Source: Nitrososphaeraceae archaeon (GTDB lineage Archaea; Thermoproteota; Nitrososphaeria; Nitrososphaerales; Nitrososphaeraceae). Taken from it: a stretch of DNA of 64,000 nucleotides. Positions 9,062 to 17,448 of this stretch are shown in pieces (the stretch's first letter is position 1; each line of letters begins with the position of its first letter). The notes beneath the pieces were generated by a model, which saw only the letters and a program-made list of their open reading frames with translations, was not told the origin of the DNA and searched no databases. The DNA is taken from NCBI GenBank assembly GCA_021325295.1, contig JAJPHM010000052.1, positions 62,001 through 126,000 on the forward strand, written 5' to 3'. Position numbers and translations under genes: made by a program.

Positions 9062-9528
9062 AGCTGCATATCATATAATATGGATTTTGTCGGCGCCTAG
9101 ATTGCAAAAAATGCTGATTCCAACTCGCTATCCGGCTTTTGTAGATATCATTGCCAGACAAATTTCCAAGTTTCAGGTATTCATTTAGATGTATAATTTT
9201 GGAATTTCAGCCATACGCATACAATGAGCAGCCTGCTGCAAAATTTCAAGATATTGCAGTGCAAATGCCAATACTGTTCTCACCTTTCCAGAAAGAACTG
9301 ATGAATGATAACTGCCAATGCTGCTGTATTGAAGATGAATTTGCATTGCTGTCGATGCAGGAATAACAAGTATAATTGTAATCTAAACATAGTCCTTGTG
9401 AATCGAAGAAGCTGAATATTATGCTAAAGTAGTTAGTTGACCTGTCATGCCCTTTTGTAAATAGAACAATTGTAAGCAAAGCAATCTTTCCACCTGTTTT
9501 TGTCTTTGTTAGGCTTGTTGATGGAATA
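9062..9528. other. 467-bp intergenic stretch, no supported gene
   Basis: This lies between the C2H2 microprotein and the 3' end of the NEMF gene (convergent). It is AT-rich with only short frames. The longest (9151-9366 plus) starts at TTG and shows no conserved pattern. A 26-aa frame beginning at ATG 9224 contains a CKCQYC cluster but lacks the rest of a zinc finger. I see no RNA fold or repeat here. Confidence 0.5.
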
Positions 9529-11544
9529 CTATGTGCTTTCCGCTTCCCTCTCTGATTTCATTTCCTGTCTCCCTTCGCCTTTTCCGCTGAAGGATATTTT
9601 TGACTGTCCGGTTGGAAGTGCCCGGATATAATCATCCAAGCTGATTTTCTTTATAAAATCCTCAATCTCGGATTGCTCTATGGCGGCCGCAGCTGCAGCA
9701 AGCTCACTTCTAACCTTCTTGGCAGCGCTCATAGGATCCATACCTCCTTGTACAAGAACTGCATATACGAAGCACTTTTTTCTTATTGCGTCTGGCGGTC
9801 CACAAACAAGAGCTTGCTTGCCGCTAATATCCGCAATTCCAATAGCAAGTCTTAACTCAATTCCTTTCAGATAATTGCGCTTTCCTTCAATTACAAAAGA
9901 GCCTTTTGGCAGGAACTGACCTGTTGGTGCCCCTTTTTTCACCTGTTCCGGCATGACCCAGTATGCGTCTGCACTGGATAGTCCGTCTTTCCAAGCCCTG
10001 CTAAATGACACGGTTGCCTGTGCCACTTCCCGCAAACTCTGGTTAATTTCGCCCAATTCAGCCTGCTTGGCAGCGTTTTTTACAATAAAGAAAGGTGAAC
10101 CATGGACTTCCGCATGAAATACAATATCATGTTCTGTCAGATGCTTGCGCACAAGGGCAGAGTTTGATGATGCATCTCTTCCGCCTATCGCCAACAGCCC
10201 GTCTGTTGTTATGAACCAGCGATATCGCTCGTACCATTCCCTGACTACCTGCTGCTTTGCATCAATTTTTTTGTGTATAGTAGCAGTCTGGGTCCGCAAC
10301 TTGTCTATCTGGACAAGCAGCTTTTCCTTTGCCTCATCAATCGACTTGCTTCCTCTTTCCATTTCCTTTGCTTTGGCATAGAGCATTGAAGCAATCTGGG
10401 CAAGGTTTAGATTAGAATCTAGCCGCACACGCTCGCTGGCCACCTCTAGATAATTTATGCCCTTGTCTCGGATGACTGCACCAGAGTTTGAAGCAAGGAT
10501 CTCTTTTGCTGAGGATTCATCAAGTCTTTGGATACCAGTGCGGAGCGACGACATGAACTCGCCGGCAAGCTTTCTAATTGCAGAAGCCTTTTGCAGGACC
10601 TGATCCTTTGCCTTGTTCTGCTCTTCCAAGTCATGTTCTAATACTGATATCTGCCGGTCTAGCTCAACTGTTTTTGTCCCTCTGCTGTGCTCAAGTATAT
10701 CATTGCTGAGCACCTCGTCAACAGCGTCTGCATAAGAGGCTGCACTTTTTGCAGTGCTGGCTTCCAAACCTGCAATTCTGATAGGCAGGGCATCTTGTGG
10801 CTTGCCGTCGGCAAAGATTAGCACAGGATCATGCTTTGCTTCAGTGACAATTCTCTCCACGAGCTCTTTGGTAGCAGCATAGATTCTGTCTAGTTGCTCA
10901 TCTGAAAGCTGACCCACCTTTGTGACAGGACTAATTCCTGCAGCATAGGCGATCTCTTCTACAAACTTTTTTGGGAGAGACAAGTTTCTGCCGATCCAGC
11001 GCAGGATATCAAGATCTTTATTTTTGTTACGCAAAAGGCGTAGCTGTTCTGCAGATATTGTAAAAATATCCAAGCCCCTTGAAGGCGGCGGGGCATACTT
11101 GAGCCCCACTTTGAGAGTTCTGTGCCTCACTTCTATAGGTCTCAGTATTGCCAATATCTGCAGGCTTTCGTCACACAGCACGATGTTTCCTTCGGCAAAG
11201 AATTCGCCGATAACAATCCTGAGCCGGCCATCGAGCTGCCTGAACCTTAACACAACAATACGCTCACTGCCCATCTGCTCAAGTGACTCAAACTTGGCCC
11301 TTTCAATTTCGGCCTTCAGCGCAGTTTCCAAGACATTTTCCTGCATCTGCTTGAACTTTAGTTTTGTAATCCATAGTCCCTTGATAGAGAGGACAAGCAT
11401 AATGTCTTGGCTTGTCGGATGGTGCAGTCTGAAAAGTAGTGAATCTTCCGTAATGGCAGAAATATTGCTGACATAATACCCCGTGGTAACCTTTTCTTTT
11501 ATCCGGTCTACCATGTAACGAAGCTCTATTCCAGATAGTTCCAT
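9529..11544 (-). CDS. NEMF/Rqc2/RqcH homologue (NFACT protein)
   Basis: An archaeal member of the NFACT family, which binds stalled, split large ribosomal subunits in ribosome-associated quality control and can support C-terminal tailing of nascent chains. The NFACT-N domain spans about residues 1-200 and a helical/coiled-coil hairpin about 290-430. NFACT-R carries GGRDASSNSALVRKHL and DIVFHAEVHGSPFFIVK. The NFACT-C domain is absent, as in many prokaryotic forms. I chose the ATG at 11544 because MELSGIELRYMV matches the family N-terminus; an in-frame ATG at 11589 would add 15 residues. The segment corresponding to the usual Asp-Arg motif reads GSERIV, with Glu in place of Asp. The gene is divergent from the small membrane protein gene. 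Confidence 0.85.
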   Translation of the reverse strand: MELSGIELRYMVDRIKEKVTTGYYVSNISAITEDSLLFRLHHPTSQDIMLVLSIKGLWITKLKFKQMQENVLETALKAEIERAKFESLEQMGSERIVVLRFRQLDGRLRIVIGEFFAEGNIVLCDESLQILAILRPIEVRHRTLKVGLKYAPPPSRGLDIFTISAEQLRLLRNKNKDLDILRWIGRNLSLPKKFVEEIAYAAGISPVTKVGQLSDEQLDRIYAATKELVERIVTEAKHDPVLIFADGKPQDALPIRIAGLEASTAKSAASYADAVDEVLSNDILEHSRGTKTVELDRQISVLEHDLEEQNKAKDQVLQKASAIRKLAGEFMSSLRTGIQRLDESSAKEILASNSGAVIRDKGINYLEVASERVRLDSNLNLAQIASMLYAKAKEMERGSKSIDEAKEKLLVQIDKLRTQTATIHKKIDAKQQVVREWYERYRWFITTDGLLAIGGRDASSNSALVRKHLTEHDIVFHAEVHGSPFFIVKNAAKQAELGEINQSLREVAQATVSFSRAWKDGLSSADAYWVMPEQVKKGAPTGQFLPKGSFVIEGKRNYLKGIELRLAIGIADISGKQALVCGPPDAIRKKCFVYAVLVQGGMDPMSAAKKVRSELAAAAAAIEQSEIEDFIKKISLDDYIRALPTGQSKISFSGKGEGRQEMKSEREAEST

Positions 11545-11677
11545 GCTTTTAATTGCACTTGCTAGACAGTGGCTCCTTATATTCTGCATCGTATCCTGCC
11601 AAAGCTAAAGGAAAAGGAAGAGAGCAGACCGCAAGAAATTAAACCAAGCTGCCGTTAATGACACAAAGTAAGATAGA

Positions 11678-11974
11678 TTGGATGTCCTAGACAGGGTTTA
11701 TTACATGAGGGCAATCGTGGGAGTCGTTGCAGGGATAGTTGCGGGGTTTATTATAGCTCCTGGGACAGACCAGTCAACTGCTGTAGGGATAAGTGTAATG
11801 ATAGGCATAATCTTTTACATAATATCAATAGCGATAGGAAGAGGCATAGCGAAAAATATTCCAAAAGAACAGCGCAAAAAGGTGGCTACAAGCGGAGTAT
11901 TTCCGTTTATTTTTTTGCTGATAATGTTTATGATTCTGGTCTTTACTGCGCTACACCAATCGCTGGTAAGCTAG
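11678..11974 (+). CDS. three-helix membrane protein, possibly EMC6/Rab5ip-like
   Basis: A 98-aa membrane protein with hydrophobic segments at about residues 11-30, 34-53 and 70-93, separated by a basic loop (KNIPKEQRKKVA). The RAIVGVVAGIVAGFI opening and the overall size and topology resemble the archaeal EMC6/Rab5-interacting family, proposed relatives of membrane-protein insertion factors. This match is by pattern only. A TTG at 11678 is used as start because homologues seem to carry a short polar N-terminus; the ATG at 11705 is an alternative that would leave only the hydrophobic core. It is followed by cbiT on the same strand 60 bp later. Confidence 0.7.
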   Translation: MDVLDRVYYMRAIVGVVAGIVAGFIIAPGTDQSTAVGISVMIGIIFYIISIAIGRGIAKNIPKEQRKKVATSGVFPFIFLLIMFMILVFTALHQSLVS

Positions 11975-12034
11975 CTGGCTGGCGGGGGCTACAAGATACA
12001 ATGAAAGGAACAAACAATGGGGGAAGTGTCATAA

Positions 12035-12619
12035 ATGTTGTGGGACTTTCAGACGCCCGGAATTTCTGATGCACTCTTTGAAAGGACAGAAGATGTTCCT
12101 ATCACTAAAGAAGATATCAGGGCTATTGTGATAAGCAAGCTGCGCCTGAAGGCAGGATACTCTGCTATTGATATTGGCTGTGGAAGTGGAAGCATTACCG
12201 TAGAGCTCTGCCTCCAGACAAAAGGTGCAGTCTATGGAATTGATTCTGATGAAAAGGCCATTGAGCTGACACGCAAGAATTTAGGCAAGTTTGGAGTAGC
12301 TGCAAAACTGATCCATTCTAGAGCCCAAGATGTGCTGCCATCTCTTCCAGAAGTAGACGCAGTAATAGTCGGCGGGACATATGGCGACACAAAGCGTGTG
12401 ATACAGATGGCGGCAAGCAGGTTAAAGAAGGGAGGCAGGATAGTAATAGACACTATCCTGATAGAGACAATGTACCAGGCTCTGGAGGCGGTCAGTGAAT
12501 TGGAGCTGGACGAAGTAGAAGTCACCCAAGTAACCATCGCCAAGGGGCGCAAGGTGACTACTGGTACGATGATGCTGGCAAGAAACCCTGTCATGATAAT
12601 TTCGGCGACAAAGCGCTGA
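12035..12619 (+). CDS. cbiT: cobalt-precorrin-6B C15-methyltransferase (decarboxylating)
   Basis: A 194-aa SAM-dependent methyltransferase. The N-terminus (TPGISDALFERTEDVPITKEDIR) followed by motif I AIDIGCGSGSITVEL is diagnostic of CbiT, which methylates C15 and decarboxylates the ring C acetate in the anaerobic cobalamin pathway. Motif II (VYGIDSDEKAIELTRKN) and a later AVIVGGTYGDT stretch complete the Rossmann fold. The length is normal for the separate archaeal enzyme; in bacteria it is often fused to CbiE as CobL. No other cob/cbi gene is in the window, so the pathway is scattered. It shares a strand with the upstream membrane protein gene. Confidence 0.88.
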   Translation: MLWDFQTPGISDALFERTEDVPITKEDIRAIVISKLRLKAGYSAIDIGCGSGSITVELCLQTKGAVYGIDSDEKAIELTRKNLGKFGVAAKLIHSRAQDVLPSLPEVDAVIVGGTYGDTKRVIQMAASRLKKGGRIVIDTILIETMYQALEAVSELELDEVEVTQVTIAKGRKVTTGTMMLARNPVMIISATKR

Positions 12620-12626
12620 GGATTCG

Positions 12627-12661
12627 TGTATGTATGATACATACATGTATGCATGCATGCA
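12627..12661. repeat. perfect 9-bp palindrome plus alternating TGCA repeat
   Basis: Positions 12627-12645 form a perfect inverted repeat of 9-bp arms around a single G at 12636. A self-complementary TGCATGCATGCA run follows at 12650-12661. It lies eight bases after the cbiT stop in the gap between convergent genes. Possible roles are a bidirectional termination/processing hairpin or a protein-binding site. Confidence 0.5.
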
Positions 12662-12752
12662 CTCAGTTTCAATCCAGCTAGTGGTTGAATTTACTTTGCA
12701 ATAGATTGGCTGATCAATGATTTATTGTTCATCCTCGATAGTCCTATCTACA

Positions 12753-13646
12753 TTATCCGCCGGTTAGTCTTGCTATTGCCATATCGAGGTACACTCTATC
12801 GATCTCAAATCCAACAAAAGAGACTCCCAGCTTCTTTGCGGCTATGGCAGTAGAGCCTATTCCTGCAAATGGGTCTACTACTAGCTTTGCATCACCGTGA
12901 AGTTTGATGCACATTTCTGGTAGTTTTGGAGGAAACGTCGCTGGATGGGGTCTTTCACTTCTGTTCTGTATTGTTTCATAAGGAATGAACCAAGTGTTGC
13001 CTCTGTCGCGCTTATCCTGCCTTGCAGCTTTCCATCTGCCAATATTTGTCTTGTCCTGATAGGGCACTCCTATTGCCAGTTTGTCAAGCTTTGCTGTTCC
13101 TTTTTTGGTAAAATGAAAGATATACTCATGGCAGTCATTTAGGAATCTTTCACTGACAATTGGCTTGAAATGGCCAACAGTGACGTCGCCCGGAACATTT
13201 GAACTGTTACCCGCGTCAATCCTACTTATTGCTATTGATTTTATCCAATGGACAATATTCTGAAGCACAAAATGTTTTCTCAAGGCAAACGCAATATCCC
13301 ATGCTATCCATTGGTCTGTAGGCTTGTTGCCGACATTTAGGAAAAAGGAGCCGTCGTCTCTCATAGCACGCTTTACAGCTATTCCTATCTTTTCAATCCA
13401 TGCAAGGTAGCTTTCTCTTGGCAAGTTGTCACTATAAAGACTGTAACCTGTGCCAATATTGTATGGGGGAGAAGTGACGACCACGTCTGCTGTCTTTTCA
13501 TTCAAGCTCTTTTCTAGGCCGACCAGACAATCCAGAAGGTAGAACCTGATGGATGAACCCGTGCTATCTGGTGGCATAACCCAGTAAGGAGTGAGGCTTT
13601 GGCCTTGCATATTGAGCTTGGGAGACAGATATTCTACAGGCGGCAA
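12753..13646 (-). CDS. beta-class DNA methyltransferase (N4-cytosine/N6-adenine)
   Basis: A 297-aa site-specific DNA methyltransferase. The catalytic motif IV is TSPPYN (about residue 60) and the SAM-binding motif I is DPFAGIGST near the C-terminus, followed by [16 protein letters not shown]. The order IV before I defines the beta class. The Ser-Pro-Pro-Tyr form favours N4-cytosine methylation, but N6-adenine cannot be excluded. The middle region ([17 protein letters not shown]) probably holds the target-recognition determinants. No restriction endonuclease is nearby, so it looks like an orphan methylase for epigenetic marking. A second orphan lies at 52.5 kb. The start ATG at 13646 leaves a ~25-residue leader before the fold. 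Confidence 0.85.
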   Translation of the reverse strand: MPPVEYLSPKLNMQGQSLTPYWVMPPDSTGSSIRFYLLDCLVGLEKSLNEKTADVVVTSPPYNIGTGYSLYSDNLPRESYLAWIEKIGIAVKRAMRDDGSFFLNVGNKPTDQWIAWDIAFALRKHFVLQNIVHWIKSIAISRIDAGNSSNVPGDVTVGHFKPIVSERFLNDCHEYIFHFTKKGTAKLDKLAIGVPYQDKTNIGRWKAARQDKRDRGNTWFIPYETIQNRSERPHPATFPPKLPEMCIKLHGDAKLVVDPFAGIGSTAIAAKKLGVSFVGFEIDRVYLDMAIARLTGG

Positions 13647-13831
13647 GCATTTATCCTTTACAATTTAGCCCCTATCTTCTGGAAGCATTTGGCCCCTAGT
13701 TGCTAGCAGAATATAGATAGACAGGTAGGTAGACAGTTACATTGGCTATGTTCAGTTATCCAGCCCATTTTACTGTAAGAGTGTTATGATGGTATTAAGA
13801 ATGAGGCGGTGCGGCATAACTTGAAGATTTG

Positions 13832-13993
13832 GTGCCAGAAGACAGCAACGAAGGTTCTGTCGCCGTCTGCTTGCATCAGTGCAAGAGATGCGGCATAATA
13901 TACAGCTGTGGCCATGGATGCCACCAGCCCTTCAATAGCGGTTACTGTCCACATTGCTCATTTGCCGAGCTGCCGTCCGCTAGCGTAGCATAG
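13832..13993 (+). CDS. 53-aa Cys/His-rich zinc-ribbon microprotein
   Basis: A frame of 54 codons from GTG 13832 to TAG 13991-13993; a TTG at 13829 is an alternative start. The protein contains seven Cys (13, 17, 20, 26, 30, 39, 42) and four His. C17-X2-C20 and C39-X2-C42 make a plausible zinc ribbon, while C26-X3-C30-H31 could complete a second site. The density of metal ligands in such a short frame is unlikely by chance, which is the main support. No upstream Shine-Dalgarno is seen. It lies between the convergent atpI and the divergently oriented DNA methyltransferase. No family is recognised. Confidence 0.6.
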   Translation: MPEDSNEGSVAVCLHQCKRCGIIYSCGHGCHQPFNSGYCPHCSFAELPSASVA

Positions 13994-14041
13994 GCAAATT
14001 GAAGGAAATTACTTTTAACTTTAGTCTTGCCAGCATTGCTT

Positions 14042-16078
14042 TTAGCTCTTCGAGGCTGCCTTCTCTTCTTCCTTTAATTCAAACTGGTCATAAGTGAACT
14101 TTCTGCTGCTGCCAAAAGGTCTAAAAGGCCTTCCATTTCCATGGTAGAATTTAGAGAAGAATTCGACATAGATAAGCCTAGCCCCCTGAATGCCAGGCTC
14201 AAATACTCCAAGAACTATGTTGAATATGTGGCCGATGAAAAAGATTATCACTCCAAGAACAACATAAGGTATTGTGTGATGGAGAGTCTTTACAAAGATA
14301 AAGTCAATAACATCTGCCAGAATAACAGACGCAAGCAGAATACCTACAATTCTGGTATATGACAGTATATGGCTCACTATTGACGGCAGCTCCATTATTG
14401 CTCTGACTCCTTCTCCTACAAACATCAGCCCTATTCCACCAAAGATCAGGCCGAAATAAGCAATGCCTTCTATATGTCTGGCTGGATTTATGTGGCCATG
14501 GTGCAATAGCGCCAAGCCTGTGAGAACAACACCCCAGCCAAAGACAAGCCATCCTAGCTTGCCGATAACATGCTTCTTTTCTCCCTCTCTCATGGCGTTG
14601 ATTATTCCAAGTACAAGACCAAAAGAAACCATACCAAGGCCGATGTATCCACTTATAAGCAAAAGCTTGCGAAGGCCAAACGTCCCTATTGGATCAAGGA
14701 ACGCTCCATCCGCTGGCAGATGCAGACCTAAACTGTGGTTCAGGTACTGGAACAAATACTGATTAATATGAAATCCAAAGTACAGGTTGAACATGAACCC
14801 CAGAATGATTGCTATTATGGCACCGGGAGTCATTGCTTTTGCCAATTTCACCATTTGAGTTGGCCGCAATATGGTCTTTGCAAAGCTCATCAGTGGCCTA
14901 GGCATAATATTCAGATCACGCTTGCCCCCCTGTACCCTCCTTATTACCCATCTTGAAACAAGGAGAATTACAAGTCCGTATCCAACGTCTCCAAGCATCA
15001 TGCCATAAAAGACAGGGAATATGAGTCCAAAGATTAGCGTAGGATCAAACTCTTCGCCTGAAGGTAGAGAGTAAAAGCGTATGAATGATTCAAAGACCCT
15101 AAAGCGTTTTGGATTAGCAAAGAGTGTAGGCGGGCTCTCTTCTGTGTGCAGCTCATAAACGAATATGCCTTGAGAATGTTTTTCAAATGCCCTTTTGAGC
15201 TGCTCGATTCTTGACTCTGGAACCCATCCTTCTAGAGCAAATGCGTCTTTTGTGACGCCAAGGCCATCTAGCACCTCGAGCTTTTTGGTCTCTATTTCCA
15301 GCTGCTCTTCAAGACTCAGTATCTTGCCATAATTTTCCTTCGAGATTTCAGCCAGCTGACCTTCAATTTGTTGAAGCTTGGAAGAGATCTGAGCATGAAC
15401 AGCCTTCTGCTCGCTTATTATCTTGTCTGGTCTGCCGGTCAGCTTTGGAACAGGCTCTAGATGAACACCATGAGCCTGCACCACTGTCGCAAGAGCATGC
15501 GACGGAAAAGCTGGAAAGACTACCAAGACAATGCGAGTTGTATCCTTGCCTTCTGAAGAATACAGAACAACATCATTGGCATTGGGCTCCAGTGCTTTTC
15601 TGAACGCAGCAAACCTTGTTGTATCCACACGGCCAAAATATGATTTGGCAGAGGATAGATGCAGAACCCGAAGGTCCCCCGGAAAGAATGAGAACTCGTC
15701 AAGCAACTTGATATTATTTTCAGTCTCTCTTAGGTCTGTGAGAAGGTTTTCCCTTTCCCTCTGAAGCAATGCCACTTTGGCATCTATTTTTATGGACTCG
15801 GCAGTCTGCATCATCTCTTCAGTGGAAGCAAAGCGTATTTTTGTAGAAACAGGGATTGCAGGCAGCGCAGACTTTAAAGCCCTTATTCTCAGCAGTTGAT
15901 CAGAAACATGTCGATAGAGGTCGCTTTCTCGTTCGCTTTTTACAATTGAAGCAACTTCTTTTGAAAGAGGTTCAATCTGGACTACTCCGAGGTCATGAAG
16001 TATGGAGACAACCTTTTGTCTCTCCCTCTTTAGTCCAAGTACGGCTATACGCTTCATAGAGACGGGCTTTAATACCAT
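14042..16078 (-). CDS. atpI: A-type ATP synthase subunit I (a)
   Basis: The 678-aa membrane stator subunit of the A1Ao ATP synthase. The soluble N-terminal half (to ~340) has coiled coils that connect to the peripheral stalks. The C-terminal half has 7-8 transmembrane helices starting near GEEFDPTLIFGLIFPVFYGM. The helix SYTRIVGILLASVI carries the expected essential Arg that lines the ion path next to the c-ring. The length is normal for the archaeal subunit. It is the last gene of the operon, 131 bp after atpH, with a purine-rich leader (GGGAGGAGG) upstream of the ATG. Placing I and H at the end of the operon differs from the common euryarchaeal H-I-K-E-C-F-A-B-D order. Confidence 0.93.
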   Translation of the reverse strand: MVLKPVSMKRIAVLGLKRERQKVVSILHDLGVVQIEPLSKEVASIVKSERESDLYRHVSDQLLRIRALKSALPAIPVSTKIRFASTEEMMQTAESIKIDAKVALLQRERENLLTDLRETENNIKLLDEFSFFPGDLRVLHLSSAKSYFGRVDTTRFAAFRKALEPNANDVVLYSSEGKDTTRIVLVVFPAFPSHALATVVQAHGVHLEPVPKLTGRPDKIISEQKAVHAQISSKLQQIEGQLAEISKENYGKILSLEEQLEIETKKLEVLDGLGVTKDAFALEGWVPESRIEQLKRAFEKHSQGIFVYELHTEESPPTLFANPKRFRVFESFIRFYSLPSGEEFDPTLIFGLIFPVFYGMMLGDVGYGLVILLVSRWVIRRVQGGKRDLNIMPRPLMSFAKTILRPTQMVKLAKAMTPGAIIAIILGFMFNLYFGFHINQYLFQYLNHSLGLHLPADGAFLDPIGTFGLRKLLLISGYIGLGMVSFGLVLGIINAMREGEKKHVIGKLGWLVFGWGVVLTGLALLHHGHINPARHIEGIAYFGLIFGGIGLMFVGEGVRAIMELPSIVSHILSYTRIVGILLASVILADVIDFIFVKTLHHTIPYVVLGVIIFFIGHIFNIVLGVFEPGIQGARLIYVEFFSKFYHGNGRPFRPFGSSRKFTYDQFELKEEEKAASKS

Positions 16079-16209
16079 CTTGTTTCTCTTGCCTCCTCCC
16101 TATTCCTTTCTCCCTCTCTCTTGATCACTTTTCTTCTATCTGCCATCATATTATATTATCACTCGCCTGGTCTGACCATTCACCCATTTAGCTAGCAAGC
16201 AACAATCGA

Positions 16210-16587
16210 TTAATCAATACCTTTGACAATGATGTCAATAACAGCCTTCATTACCTTGGGGTTTATCTGGAAAGATACTGACTTTGATTTTGCTTCAGCA
16301 TCCTTTATTATTTTTTCAGCCTCTGCATTTGCAGTTTTTCTGGCCTCTGCGATACTGTCCTCAACCAGCTTTTCACCACCATGCTTTGCCTTGCTTATAG
16401 CCTGTTCTGCTTCCAGCTGCAGACTCTGTATTTCTTGATCAACAACCTTTTTCTTGTTATCTATTTCGATCTGCGCTTTCTCTTCAGCATCTTTGATTTT
16501 CTCTAAAATATGGACATAGTCTGAGCTAGTTGGCACAGCTTTGTGTTCGCTCTTTTCAACCTTGCTTGCCTGTTCCTGTTTAACCAT
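16210..16587 (-). CDS. atpH: A-type ATP synthase peripheral-stalk subunit H
   Basis: A 125-aa charged protein. Residues ~27-100 form one long helix/coiled coil rich in Glu, Lys and Ala (EEKAQIEIDNKKKVVDQEIQ), typical of subunit H (eukaryotic G), which pairs with subunit E in the peripheral stalk. The C-terminal ~20 residues (PKVMKAVIDIIVKGID) resemble the short capping segment of archaeal H. Identification rests on coiled-coil character, length and operon position, because sequence conservation in this family is weak. A purine-rich AAAGGGAG lies upstream of the ATG. Confidence 0.8.
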   Translation of the reverse strand: MVKQEQASKVEKSEHKAVPTSSDYVHILEKIKDAEEKAQIEIDNKKKVVDQEIQSLQLEAEQAISKAKHGGEKLVEDSIAEARKTANAEAEKIIKDAEAKSKSVSFQINPKVMKAVIDIIVKGID

Positions 16588-16634
16588 CTTTTTTCATTTT
16601 TCTCCCTTTTGTTTACCTCTACTTCATTTTTTCT

Positions 16635-16763
16635 CTAGAAACCTATCATGTACTTTACGATAAGCAAAAGTGCAACTATGCTTCCTAGGATGTTGCCAAT
16701 TTTGAAGGCTCTCATGATTGTGTAGAATTTTTTCTGTTCAGGGTTTGCAAAGCTACTCTGCAA
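16635..16763 (-). CDS. 42-aa single-helix membrane peptide in ATP synthase operon
   Basis: A 43-codon frame beginning at TTG 16763, which overlaps the last codons of atpD, and ending at TAG 16635-16637. The peptide has a polar N-terminus (QSSFANPEQKKFY) and one hydrophobic helix (about residues 21-42, GNILGSIVALLLIVKYMIGF). Translational overlap with atpD and position before atpH point to a real operon member. In Methanosarcina mazei the A-ATPase operon ends with ahaG, a small hydrophobic protein after ahaD; this peptide is a positional analogue, but homology is not shown. A role as an accessory membrane subunit or assembly factor is inference. Confidence 0.6.
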   Translation of the reverse strand: MQSSFANPEQKKFYTIMRAFKIGNILGSIVALLLIVKYMIGF

Positions 16764-17430
16764 TAATCTCCTCCCCCTTTGCTTCCTCTAATGATGCTGC
16801 CTGCTCCCTTTCTCCCATCTTGCGCTTTACAGTCTTGAGCATAATAAAGGTGTCCCGTTCCATCTCGTCCAGCCGGAATGTTATGAATTTCACCGCTGCC
16901 TGCAGCCTGGGGATGAAAACATTCTCAATTGCATTTGACTTTCTTTTTGTTTTTTCAATCTCATACAAGAGTTTTCTCAAAGCTGTCTCTTTCTCAGCAA
17001 CGTCAAGGACAATGCGATGGACTTCTTGAAAAGATTTGATAGCCTCATTGATCGATGTTGGAAGTTCCAGAAGATGTTCAGTAAGCAGCTGCTGCCTGGC
17101 GCCGCCTTCAAGTTTAGGGATACGGACGCCCATAACATTTTTGGACATTATCTGAAGATTGGACAGCTGTGGAATTTTCATTGCTTCGTTCTCCAATCGC
17201 ATAGATCCGGCCAGCATTTCAGCCATTCGGATGCTTTCATAACCTTTTAGCAGCTCCGCCTGCAGGCCGCTTCGAAGCGCAGCTGCAGTTTTGCTAGTAT
17301 TAAAAAACTCTAAAATCAAAGCCTGCCGCTTTAGTTTCAAGAGCCGCAGCCCTTTCTTTGCAATCAGTATCCTGCGCTTGGTACGTATGTATTCAAGCCT
17401 TGTAGGACGGATATTGATTGCTGTGGGCAC
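16753..17430 (-). CDS. atpD: A-type ATP synthase central-stalk subunit D
   Basis: A 225-aa subunit D, the rotor-shaft coiled coil that turns inside the A3B3 head. The N-terminus (PTAINIRPTRLEYIRTKRRI) and the following LLKLKRQALILEF are characteristic, as is the C-terminal antiparallel helix (FIPRLQAAVKFITFRLDEMERD). The GTG start at 17430 is fixed by a strong Shine-Dalgarno seven bases upstream. The Glu-rich C-terminal tail (EEAKGEEIIAE) overlaps the start of the 42-aa membrane peptide gene, suggesting coupled translation. The gene follows atpB by 18 bp. Confidence 0.92.
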   Translation of the reverse strand: MPTAINIRPTRLEYIRTKRRILIAKKGLRLLKLKRQALILEFFNTSKTAAALRSGLQAELLKGYESIRMAEMLAGSMRLENEAMKIPQLSNLQIMSKNVMGVRIPKLEGGARQQLLTEHLLELPTSINEAIKSFQEVHRIVLDVAEKETALRKLLYEIEKTKRKSNAIENVFIPRLQAAVKFITFRLDEMERDTFIMLKTVKRKMGEREQAASLEEAKGEEIIAE

Positions 17431-17437
17431 TTTTTTT

Positions 17438-17445
17438 CCTCCTTT
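17438..17445 (-). promoter_or_regulatory. strong Shine-Dalgarno for atpD
   Basis: On the minus strand the sequence reads AAAGGAGG, seven bases before the GTG start of atpD. It decides the GTG as start and shows that operon-internal genes here use SD-type initiation. Confidence 0.8.
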
Positions 17446-17448
17446 AGA

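Noticed and set aside
9151-9366. 71-codon plus-strand frame
   Set aside because: TTG start, no conserved pattern, AT-rich gap; no ribosome-binding site or TATA box at a useful distance.
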